A DNA stretch of 64,000 nucleotides, taken from positions 62,001-126,000 of the forward strand of contig CALNHX010002663.1 in NCBI GenBank assembly GCA_940337035.1. The letters are read 5' to 3'. The notes below the pieces were generated by a model. The model saw nothing but the letters and a program-made list of their open reading frames with translations, was not told where the DNA came from and did no database searches. Made by a program: the position numbers and the translations under genes. Below, one piece after another: positions 1 through 10,349 of the stretch. Each line of letters starts with the position of its first letter. Positions within the stretch are counted from its first letter, which is position 1. This stretch comes from Agriotes lineatus (Eukaryota; Arthropoda; Insecta; Coleoptera; Elateridae).

Positions 1-630
1 AATAGCAATAAGCAAATACACGAGAGGTTTTCTAGCACACATGTCACATACCTATCTCAAATCTGAAGCGTGCGATTCTCCGTTGGAATAATTAGGAGCC
101 CCCGATCTGTGACACCGGGTGCCACTATTGCTGGGTTAAAAAGTATTTTGGCGGCAACCATTGTTAAACACGCCACTTGTACAATACTAATCGCCTCCAT
201 ATGCCACTATATGACACTTTTTGAACAAATAACAAAAGTGATGCTATTTCCGAATGAAAAATCGAATAAATTATTATCATATACAGGATGATGGGATGGT
301 GCCCCCAGCGGTACTACAAAGTCCGTTATGGTTCATATGAGAATCCGATGAAAAACTATTTTCTAGCTACTATTATCTACTTTTGCGGCAATTTTTGTGT
401 AAATAAATCTGGCAACATTGTGCAGTAAATTTAAAGAGTAAACAATAAGAGCATTGATTTTCTTTCAATTTTTGTGAAAGATATACATAGGTACTAAGAT
501 TATTAGATATAACATTTGTTTATTTTTTTGAAAATGCTAAATTATCAAGAACAAAAATCAAATTTAACTTTGTCTTAAACAAAGCCAAAGAGAATCTAAA
601 TTACCAATAACGGATAACTTTAATATAAAC
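1..630. other. Non-coding, nothing recognised
   Basis: AT-rich sequence with only short chance reading frames. I see no splice-bounded exon, RNA gene or repeat termini. It ends where a decayed transposase reading frame on the minus strand begins. Confidence 0.5.
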
Positions 631-1665
631 TCATAGAAGATGTTCAAAATGTAATCCATGTGACACAAGTGCATTCTCTGAATTAAATTGAACTGTACTG
701 TATGTTATTTATGGGTTCTGCGTATACCCTGTCATTCAAAAAACCCCATAAAAAGCGGCTATTCAGTGTCCTGGAAAATGTTCATGACACCATCTCTTTA
801 CAACGTCACCCTAATGTTCAGGAGCACCATCCATCTGATATCACATGTTCCAACATAAATTTAATGGAATATCTTCCAGAAGATCTAATAAGTTATTCTG
901 CAGGAACTCTATAAAATTATTGGCATTTAACCTTGGTGGCAAAATTTGCGGTCTTACTAAATTCTGATTTATAATACCAGCCCAGAAATTGATCTGGTAT
1001 CATTCCTGGTGCCTATCAACCCTGACAACGTGTGGGTTCTCCACTGTCCATATGTGATTATTGTTGAAGACGCCATCCTAAGTAAAAATTAAAAATTGAT
1101 TCGTTTGTCCATAAAATATGCGCCAAAAAATCTGGATCGCCATTATGCCTCTCCAGAAACTTGGCAAAACTCCAACATTCGGACTCCATCACCTGGTGCA
1201 AGAGCTTGCACGCTAGATTAACGATAAGGATGGTAATGTTCACCTCTTAACACATCGTGTACCGTATGCCAGTCTACGAAAAACTCCTTTGTCATTCCTC
1301 TTTACGCTCCTATCAGGTGCTTCCTCCACTACGGCTATAAAACAGCTTCCTCTAGCTCTGGAGTTCGTACACTTGGTGGGCGACCCTGGTTGTCTCTTCT
1401 TCTTCTTCTTCTTAAGGTACCATCTTTCTTATTGAAGGTTGGCAACAATTCTGACAAATTCTTCTTTGTCTTTCGCTGCTCTAACTAGCGAATTGTTTTC
1501 TCTGCGTGTCATAATTTGTCCCATTTCTCGCAGGCGTTGTTCCACTCGCCGAATAACCTTTTTGTCAGGATGACGTCTTCCGGGATACTGCTGTGCATAG
1601 TTTCGAGCTGCAGCAGCTGCATTTCGATTCGCCTGTCCTAGCACAATAACATATTGCAGTATTCA
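631..1665 (-). pseudogene. DDE transposase pseudogene with DUF4817-like N-terminal domain
   Basis: This is a decayed transposase read from about 1665 down to a TGA at 631-633. The N-terminal piece (1644-1429) has the pattern GQANRNAAAAARNYAQQYPG followed by RRHPDKKVIRRVEQRLREMG, which resembles the DUF4817 helix-turn-helix of insect mariner-superfamily-like proteins. A second piece (about 1243-1058) has DPDFLAHILWTNESIFN, matching the block around the second catalytic Asp (normally FTDES; here TNES, so D to N). Further down, in shifting frames, I read WTVENPHVVRVDRHQ, QINFWAGIINQN, LPPRLNA and a terminal HFEHLL. Multiple stops and frame shifts make it non-functional. No clean terminal repeats or TSD were found, so the element ends are unknown. 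Family assignment rests on recalled motifs, not a search. Confidence 0.75.
1390..1413. repeat. (TTC)n microsatellite inside the transposase pseudogene
   Basis: A short run of TTC units interrupts the pseudogene between its N-terminal and catalytic portions and coincides with a frame break. Confidence 0.6.
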
Positions 1666-4600
1666 TTAAAGTCGTATTACATTGCTTGTCGTTATTTTAC
1701 AAATACAGATGTCACGGCAGGTGTCAAATATTAAACAATTACCTAATGTCACTGTCTCATAGGTAATGTTACGATTTGCGTTGTTGAGTAAAAATGAACA
1801 TCGTATACGCAGTTGTACGAATAGACTATACTTTAGTTAGCTATAAGCAATTTGTATCGTGAATATTTTAAGGTAGAATTTCGTAGGCAAAATGGTTATA
1901 TTAAAGTTACGACAGGCGAGTATTTAACCAGTCTTTAGAAACGTGCTTTTCTCTGGGAAGATGGAAATATTCCAAGCCCACGGAACGATTAAGGGCAAAT
2001 GTATGCAAGGTTTACCTCATAACCCAAACAATTAAGCAGAACTACGTGCCGACTGGAGCAAATTCCTTTTAGTAGAATTGTAAAACTTTATTAGCAATAA
2101 TTTGCGAGGTGCTGACCGTTTGAACAATTTTAGAGTGGGAAACCTACATATTTGTCGAATTTATAGAGCTATTATGAATTGTCACGTACATCTGTATGTG
2201 ACAGAAGTCCAAAATTTAGAACTGATCTGATTTAATTTAATTTTATTTATTTATTGCCCAACAGAAAAATTCCAATTATAGGACAATGCGCAAGTACAGT
2301 AATATAATATTAAATAACATATAACATATACAAACGTAATAACTAACTACATGGAAAAGGCGACATATAGAATACTATATACATATAACATATAAACAAA
2401 TACTGCATGAGCAGCGTAAGCACGCGCTAATATTAATGCATATTAATTGTTCATGAGTGATTGATAGGCTTATTTGGAAATTTGAGAACGCCTACCGAGT
2501 TTTCTTGGTCAAACTGGACTTATAATTGAATTAGTTAATAAGTAACCGTGTTTACTTAAGTTATTCTGGCAGAAAATAAATGCAAGTATTTGTACTTAAG
2601 TGTCTTATTAATCTCGCAACAATAGCTTTAGTCTTAGTGTACAAGTATATTTTGATTAAAAGGAGTGCCAGTTACCCCGACTTTAGACGAATTCGCGACA
2701 GTCTAACAAAAGCATGTTCATGAATCAACTTTCTTTTTTAAACATTCTTAAACAAAGCAAGTTGTCAAGATGAACGAATATTCCTTTTAGTAATTTCCAC
2801 GAAATATATTTTTTGAATACTACATACTAATATAGTAGTACGGTTTTTTAATGTTATTTTGACTTAAGGTAGGTGGTACAGTGGCGTATTGCACCTTTTT
2901 CAATAAAATCATGTACAATGCTTGCGAAGATGCTGTAATACGAATTTCAATTTTACTTTTAGGAGTTCTCTAGTTCTCTAACAACGTAAAATAGGAAAAT
3001 TTTTAAAACGGTTTTATGATTATTTTTAGACACCAAATATGGTACTATGGTGTGAGAGCGCCATTTTCCCATCACTTTGTATAAATAATATTTAGGCTTA
3101 TTGTAGTAGTGTATGTACTCCTACCATTCATATTGATTTTATGGTGAGCATAATCGCCGCGAAGAATTTTTTAGCAGTGTCTAAAACCATCCCAAGGTCC
3201 AAAAGAGCAAAAGTAAGCAACTTGAGGCAACGCTTAAAAATAGTGGAGTAAAAATAGTGTTTACAATCGGGTTACAAAACGTTCCTAGCACACTTCAGAT
3301 TCAGATCTATCAGTCAGCTGTTTGCACGCAAAGATTGTGCCAACGACGCTGGCACTTTCAATGTATTTGCGGAGTGACGTCAACGGCAAGTTGACTCAAT
3401 CCTCCACTGGTGACATTTATAGATATATCGCCGGCCGGCCGGCTTTGCGTAGAACAATCCGTAAGACAAACAAGATAACGTATTTATAGACGGAGCACAA
3501 AAATCTGGTTGCGTACCCACAATGGAGCTCTTCTATATGCAGCAAAAACCGCAACGAGCGAATACGCAAACACAGCGGCGTGTTTGTCGATGGCATTGTT
3601 TGTAACAACAATACGACAGTTTATCCGCATGTGCGGGCAGAAAATATAAACATATTAAGTTATTTAAAATTCTGCGGTTGTTGTTTTGTGTTATTGGTGT
3701 TTTGAGTTTGCAGCACGTGTCCATAAACTGGCACGGATTTCCCTAAAGGAATTCGTGCAACGTATCTTCTTACACAATACATTTGTGGGTATCGCATTTT
3801 CTTCCGAACAGAAGCATAACTGCTGATGCAAACCTGTACTTGCAAGTAAATATCGCGCAACTATTACACGCGCGTAAAAGCTGAACTAGGAATGTATTTC
3901 GAACAGTTTTGCATAGAAGCGGAGATTATACCAATTCACTTTGAACTGAACAAGCTTTTTTGTTGACGGCTATGAAACGGTAAGGGGTGGCTAGCTAGTA
4001 GCTACCACTGCTACCAGTCGACCTACGAAGGATTTTAAACAAATAATTTCTTTGTGTATAATCAAGCCCAGCTCAAATGTTCTTCGACGAAACGGAACAA
4101 CCATTGGGTTTGACGCGGTTCTTCTAAATTGAAGCAATTCGTCAATTGGAAATACGATCGAAGTTTGTCACCAATTTGAAAAAAGGTACTTCAACTCGTT
4201 TTCGTTCTACTATTTTACGTAAAAACGATAGCAACTTCAATCATCCTAACGAATAAGATTATGTCGTCATCCCTCAATACCAAAGCAGCTTCTAAATGTC
4301 ATAATAAGAGCCAACAGAAAACTTGTATTTGGAACGAATTTGATCGTTCGTATACCCCGAAGGTACAAATCGTTAGAGATATTCATGCGACCATGTACGG
4401 TCGTTCATTTTCTAATGTTTCCTGTTGGTCACTTTCACTAATGTTCCATCGTTTAATTGTGGATTTTCTAACTACTGAAAGTATATGACGCCTCTCATTT
4501 GAAAGGTTCCAAATGTTTCTTCAGGTATCTGTCTCACATTAAAATGATATTGTCAAAAAATAGTGAAAAAGAAATATGCCTACCGAGCTCGCTAAATAAT

Positions 4601-5530
4601 TTCTGTCCTCTTGTCTAAATCATGATCATTTTCCAAACTATCAAAATAAGGTGTGGTAGAACTAAAAAGCTGATCACTAGCATTTGATTAGTCAAATTGT
4701 TTATTAAAAAAGTAAACATTGAGGATATTATGTAATAGACAAGTTTAATGAAACTCTTATCCGAAGAAACAAAGTGTGACGTGATCGTGGCCTACACCGT
4801 GCTGCTAATTGGCCGCCAAACGTTTTCGTTACTCCAGGTTCTATTAATATGTATACGGATTGTCAAATTGATATTCATCGCGCTGCAAAAAGTAACACCA
4901 AGCCTGAGATGTTCGGCCTTGGTCCAGTCGCTAATAAGGTCAGAATTTTATCATATTTTCTGGAAACTAAGTCTTACTCCCAGTTCGTTCATTAAAATTT
5001 CAATGACAAAATCCTACACATAACAATCTGATAAAGAAAACAATTAACTTTGTACAGGATATGTGCTACAAGAATTTAAATTGAAGTGATTTGTAACTTA
5101 CTTCATGTTAATGTGTCCATAATTACTCAATAGTAATTTCACTGTAAGCGGATCAAAGTAAAATTGTGTATTAATAGTTTTTAACTTTTTATGTTACAAT
5201 GATCCAACGCATTGATGATAGTGAAGAAAAAAACTGTAGTCTAGTCTCGAAACTTTGAACAAAAAAAAATTGAGGTTGTTCAACTTACCGCATTTGTTCA
5301 CACTATCGGGGCACAACTACATGCCTCTGTTTTACATAACTACTGGATTGCTTGTAAGTATTATTGCTATTCACAAAATATGAAATAATGTGACTAATGC
5401 CCAACCCATTGCATGTGACCCATGTTAATCCTGTTTGCAGTGCTCGCATAGCAGCTGGGTGTTACTTTGTTTTCTTCATGGTCCTGATAGATTAAAGCAC
5501 TGCTGGAGCCTGTTGTTTGAAACTGACACA
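1666..5530. other. Non-coding stretch, no gene recognised
   Basis: AT-rich with scattered short reading frames that lack recognisable motifs. Visible details are a GC palindrome of repeated GCCGGC near 3430-3443, a CRE-type TGACGTCA at 3375-3382, and an A/T-rich block at 2230-2420 that could be an old LINE 3' end. None of this is enough to call a gene. Confidence 0.4.
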
Positions 5531-5532
5531 AT

Positions 5533-5717
5533 TCGTTAAAAACCCCTAACCACACAAATATTTAACTAGTAAAAGTCATCTACTGATGATTTGGTGAAGA
5601 GCATATCTTCGGCCAAATTAGTCTCCCTCTTCAAGGTTACTAAAGATGACAGCTTAGCTGCCGAAATGCGTATTTAGTGGTTGTTAAATATTTTTGTGGT
5701 CAGTGGTTTTAACGAAC
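5533..5717. repeat. Inverted-repeat element with hammerhead-like core motifs
   Basis: The left arm (about 5533-5568: TTCGTTAAAAACC, then CCACACAAATATTTAAC) is the imperfect reverse complement of the right arm (about 5678-5714: GTTAAATATTTTTGTGG, then GGTTTTAACGAA). The spacer has CTGATGA at 5582-5588 followed by a strong stem-loop (TTTGG...CCAAA enclosing GAAGA...TCTTC). A second motif at about 5644-5672 reads GATGACAGC-TTA-GCTGCCGAAA. Such CTGATGA/GAAA-flanked stems occur in Penelope-like element ends and resemble hammerhead ribozyme cores. Neither motif here is complete: the first lacks GAAA after stem II and the second lacks the leading CT. I read it as a Penelope-like terminal fragment, inferred only. 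Confidence 0.45.
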
Positions 5718-6216
5718 TTTTTAACTTTGGACATTTTACAATAAAATTGAATCTCACAAATCCACATAAAGCACAAATATAATAAGATTTACACAAGTAC
5801 ACCTTCATGCTTAAATAACTACCATTCAACTGCTTAAGAAAGTAGGTCGAGGATTGCTTGCCTTATGTAGGGGAATCCCAGAAAGAAATTTTGCTTAAAA
5901 ATGCCACAAGTTAATATTGTTGATAAAGCAAAAATAACTGCTAATACAGAACTGTTCCACTTTTTTTGCCGTTACTGTATACATACAAAACGCATGTTCA
6001 CATTACCGCCACTGTACTGTATTTCAAAATACTATACGATACCTATGCGACTTAAAAATTATTTGTTTTTATAACAACTAATAACTAAAAGTTGTCGAAC
6101 GCTGATTACCAATCGTATTAGTATGTACCTACATAATTATTTTTACTGTAGTTGGAATCAATGTCAAACAAATATAAAAAAAAATACCTAATACGAACAT
6201 ACATACAGTATACAGT
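5718..6216. other. Non-coding, nothing recognised
   Basis: AT-rich; no reading frame, RNA gene or repeat boundary that I can support. Confidence 0.4.
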
Positions 6217-6218
6217 TA

Positions 6219-7092
6219 CAGTGTGTCCCAGGATTGATGTTACAAGAGGCGCGATGGACTAAACGTTTTTGAATTTTATTTTAAGATTGTGGGATTAAGC
6301 CGTGCTTGATTTGAAGGAAATTTGAGAATATTTCAGTTTTTGAAAAACAAGTCGGTCTTGACAGTGAAGCGAAAACTATTTTCTTTTCAGGTAAACTACC
6401 CTTTTTGTTCACGATACGGCAAAATTTTACTAAGAAAAGTTGTTCAGAATGAAAAATTATGGCCCTATACAAAATTGCATAAAGATGTACCTACTTAGAT
6501 TAGACCGTATTTTTTTAAATTACCTACTATCGAGAGATCCAAAAAAACTGTTCCTCAGCGGGCTGTGGAAATTCAACGTACGAATAATATGTTGGTGACA
6601 CTGTACGTCAATGTCAAATTCGAGGTTAGCAGGTTAGGATTTGCGTCATTTTGTGTCATAACTGACGGAAAACCTAACCTGATAAAGTCGAATTTGACAT
6701 TGACGTACAGTGTCACCAACATATTATTCGTACGTTGAATTTCCACAGCCCGCTGAGGAACAGGTTTTTTTGGATCTCTCGATATTTACTATTAAAAATG
6801 ATGGTTTAATCTAAGTGGGCAGATCTTCCTCAAATTTTGTATAGGACCATAATTTATCATTATGAACAACTTTTCTTAGTAAAATTTTGCCGTATCATAA
6901 ACAGAAAGGGTAGTTTACCTGAAAAGAAAATAGTTTTCGCTTCACTGTCAAGGCCGACTTGTTTTTCAAAAACTAAAACAATTTTTAAAATTCTCTTCAA
7001 ACCAAGCAGGGCTTAATCTCACAATTTTAAAATAAAATTCAAACATTTTTAGTCCATCGCACCTCTTGTAACATTAATCCTGGGGCACACTG
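6219..7092. mobile_element. Long-TIR Tc1/mariner-like MITE (foldback), TA target duplication
   Basis: The left end CAGTGTGTCCCAGGATT is mirrored by the right end AATCCTGGGGCACACTG. Both are flanked by TA (6217-6218 and 7093-7094), the duplication expected of Tc1/mariner-type insertion. The two arms are near reverse complements for about 300 bp each (6219-6525 and 6790-7092), so the element would fold into one long hairpin. It has no coding capacity; the short frame at 6472-6281 lies inside an arm. The centre is occupied by a second MITE at 6530-6782. Part of the arm (GTTGTTCAGAATG, then AAAATTATGG) recurs in the foldback near 63.6 kb. Confidence 0.85.
6530..6782. mobile_element. MITE nested in the centre of the 6219-7092 element
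   Basis: The terminal repeat TCGAGAGATCCAAAAAAACTG, continuing CTCAGCGGGCTGTGGAA, is mirrored at the right end, with TA on both sides (6528-6529 and 6783-6784). The terminal 38 bp match those of the tRNA-carrying element at 9746-10349, so both belong to one terminal family. The interior (6590-6725: GTTGGTGACACTGTACGTC, then TTCGAGGTTAGCAGGTTAGG, and its mirror) is a nearly perfect palindrome that also occurs, with different outer ends, at 60660-60815. Confidence 0.85.
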
Positions 7093-7094
7093 TA

Positions 7095-9740
7095 TATGAA
7101 TGTATACTATAATCGAACTTTTTCTAAATTAGGTCACTTCTTCTGGCATCGATTTCTTCATTTGCAGTTAAAATAATAATCTATGTAGATTAAATTCGCG
7201 TTACGTATCGGTCCCGACAAAATGCCAGTTGTTAGTTGCTACCGAAACTGCTGGTTTAATTATGGGGGCGTGCAATCCGGATTCGCGAATTTCTGGGGGC
7301 TTGCCAGCGACAAAACGTATGTACCAGTGACATAATTTGGAAATATAACAAAAACAAGCGATAATGGAGCCTGACTCCTACGCTGGCACATATCTGTTTA
7401 CAATTTGGAAACCGGATCACCTCGTCCAGCAGCGTCACAAAACGACTTTGCAAAATTCCACTCGGGTAATTAGACAAAGTTGTGAAAGTAAGAGTGAAAG
7501 TTGTGAAAGTCGCGGCAATCTCAGTCAGGTGTATACGTGCATAACTCAGCTAATAACGTTAACAATCCGTAAGCTAATGTCCAGTCATAATAATTGAGGA
7601 AGAAATCCCGCGCCGCCGAGTGGAACCGGCCGATAAGGAATTCGCCTTTAAGTGGGCTCTGTGAACAATTGCTCCAGATTCCAGCGAAACGGTTGTAATC
7701 GTGCCACTTCGCGCGCCCGTTGCTTCACACTTCACAGCAATCTTCGATGCAAGCGTTTTGAGAGTGGGGGCCTTGAGAGTGGCAATGTTAGGTAACGCCG
7801 GCCGAAATTCGCCGTTTGGTGCGAATGATGTCATCTCCTGCGTGCAAATGATCGAACGGAGCGCGGCAGCTTAACGGCTGCATGAAATTGGGTCAGAGAG
7901 GAAGATCGCGAAGTACACGATGAGCAATGCACAGCTGACGGTTGACGTCAGGAGCACCGCGGACAAATTCAGCGGCCCCGATTATAAATCAAGGGGCACC
8001 GAACAATTAAGATAATTAAACCCGCCGATGGATAGTACGAGAAGCTGTAGCAGGATATAAAAATAGCTAATAACAACAATGCTTGGCGGATGTTCGGATA
8101 TTTTGTTGACAAAATCTCACCTAGCCAAGGCTGTCCTTCAGGGATTGTTGGATTGGTGATGCAGTGTAGCTTTGTAGACCACAATATATGTTGGTATAGG
8201 TAGTTGAATAAATTAAAGCAGTGTTGATTTTAAAGTTTTTGATTATATTCGCATAATATATACAAATATTACTTAAGAGTGACGTCGGCGTTGTTGGATG
8301 GTTAACATGATTCTGCTTAAAAACTAAGTTAAAATTTTTATATGCTACCCGCAAGTCAAGTGGGGGTGCGTCAATAACCATTGAGAACATCCGTTAAATT
8401 TTCTCATGGAAACTCAAATTTTGCGGTTTCTCACGGGCAAACGCAATGCCGGCAAAGGTTTGTTGGAGGTTCAAATCCGATGGAACGGGCACTAACGTAA
8501 ATTTAAGAAATGCATGAACGTGCTTGTGAATAATTTAGGCGAAACTGCACAAAAGCGTGAAAACAGTTTAAATTTAAAAGAAAAGGTGAACACTGATCGC
8601 ACACAAATATGTCTATTTAATTAACTTAAAACTGGAGTTCAACAATTATTTTCATTTATTCCCTGTAATGTCCTAAATCATATTCTATATATATCCAGCC
8701 ACTAATGCAACTATCATCATTCATTAGCAACACGAACCTTGGCGGCTCGGTTAAAACTTTCATTATCCATACGGTTTAAGGTACGATCGTACTTGGTCGG
8801 GACCATCAGTAAGACTATGTGGACCGGATTATTTGTGAGAGGGTTGAACTGAATCAGGAAAAACTTCCATTTATAAAGACTGGCAAGGGGCTTAACATTT
8901 CAAAGCATGTTTGGAATGGCTTAATTATTAATGAATGGTACCGTCGCTGTCATTGAATGATCAACATATCCATTTAGATTACCAGTTGGCTAATCAAAAT
9001 ATGCACGGTGTCTAAAATTGATTTATTTTTCAGTCTCGAAGATACTATGCATATCCGTTAACACCACTGCTTGTGGTAGGGCAGATGTAGCACTTTGTTT
9101 ATTACCATCATTCACTCGCTTAATTTGTATTGCTATTATAATTAATTGCCATTATTACTTGCCCACTTACTTATGTTTCGTCTGTGACAAAGTATACAAC
9201 GAATATATTAAGCCCCATTTTGAGTGACATTAATTTATGCTTTCTTTCCTACTGCTAAGTCCTACCAGGATATGCTTTACATTCGGTGCAAGCCAGTAGC
9301 GGCTTGCTGTAAGAAGCCAAGGAGTCATGACTCTCATATCAAACCAGCAATTGAACATTTTTTATTCCGAACCTTTTTTGGAATTATTTTTAATCATTCT
9401 CTCATTAGAGCCAGATCACAGCAGCCCAGCTTTTCGACAGTTTATATACTGCAACGGGGGGAGAGCGGCGAAGGAGGTGGATCCAAACACATGATATTTT
9501 AACATTAAATGGGAGCCATCTCAGCGTAGGTTTAAGTCTCAAGCAGTCTCCGTCTGACCCCGGCTGCGACAACACGCGTATGGAGTTTCTGATTACAACT
9601 TTCGCATGTAGGGTGCAGAAATGCCGCGCCCACAGAACATCTTCGGAGCTGCCATATCGTCTTAAGACACGGTTACTTAAGTAACTGTGCTCTGATATAT
9701 TTTATTATACTTACTGGCAAATTGTCGCACATCTGAAATA
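7095..9740. other. Non-coding stretch with a GC-richer island at about 7590-8000
   Basis: No exon is recognised. The segment about 7590-8000 is clearly more GC- and CpG-rich than its surroundings, lacks repeats, and contains a CRE-type TGACGTCA (7943-7950) and CAGCTG E-box motifs. This makes it a candidate conserved regulatory element of the host gene, by inference only. The rest is AT-rich without supportable features. Confidence 0.4.
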
Positions 9741-9745
9741 ATATA

Positions 9746-10349
9746 GAGATCCAAAAAAAAAAACTGTTCCTCAACAGGCTGTGGAATGAAAAGTCACGTC
9801 TTTACTTGTGTCGGATAATAATTAGTTGTCAATTTCTCTACGAATCTGGCAGATTCTTAAAAGATTTCTGCTCCTAAAAATGACGTTTCATTTTTATTTA
9901 ACTAGTGAATCACCCGAGTTACTCTTCGGTTCGCAAATTTAGAAGAGATTCATTAATATAAATTAAAAAAAGATGCACCGGCCGGGAATCGAACCCGGGC
10001 CGCCCGCGTGACGGGCGAACATTCTACCACTGAGCTACGGAACTTTGTTGAACTTCGCGCTGCTGGAGTGGTATATAATGAATCAGCTGAGCTACACTGA
10101 GTTTTGCTAATTTGCCAATTTAATTAAAACCTTTTTTGAAAATAAAAACCGGCCTACGATCTAAGTCTAACAATTAGCAACATTTTAAGCCATCATACAA
10201 CTTAATCGGTCCAGTATCGTCGGAGGAGCTAGCGAACCAAGATACAAAGAGATCAACGATTTTATGTAGTGGATTGCAGCTGACACAAGTAAAGACGTGA
10301 CTTTTCATTCCACAGCCTGCTGAGGAACAGTTTTTTTTGGATCTCTCGA
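9746..10349. mobile_element. TA-flanked MITE carrying a tRNA-like gene
   Basis: The left end GAGATCCAAAAAAAAAAACT, continuing to GGCTGTGGAATGAAAAGTC, ACGTCTTTACTTGTGTC, is mirrored at 10283-10349, giving terminal inverted repeats of about 70 bp. TA lies at 9744-9745 and 10350-10351; the left end looks about 3 bp short compared with the right (TCGAGAGATCC). The outermost roughly 38 bp are shared with the MITE at 6530-6782. The interior is unrelated to that copy and contains a tRNA-Gly-like sequence at 9974-10044 on the minus strand. No protein is encoded. Confidence 0.8.
9974..10044 (-). tRNA. tRNA-Gly-like gene with GTC anticodon, probable pseudogene
   Basis: The 71-nt minus-strand sequence keeps the D-arm/A-box (GCTCAGTGGTAGAAT), the T-arm/B-box (GGGTTCGATTCCC) and a perfect anticodon stem. 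It is closest to eukaryotic tRNA-Gly(GCC) as I recall it. The anticodon loop reads CCGTCAC, so the anticodon is GTC (Asp) and the invariant U33 is C. The 5' acceptor strand (AGTTCCG) pairs poorly with the 3' strand (CCGGTGC). A T-run a few bases downstream would serve as an RNA polymerase III terminator. With C33 and a broken acceptor stem it is unlikely to make a functional tRNA. It sits between the inverted repeats of a MITE, so capture or SINE-like origin is possible. Confidence 0.7.

Noticed and set aside
8460..8500. GGTTCAAATCC, a B-box-like match
   Set aside because: No A-box at the right distance and no tRNA-like stems; likely chance.
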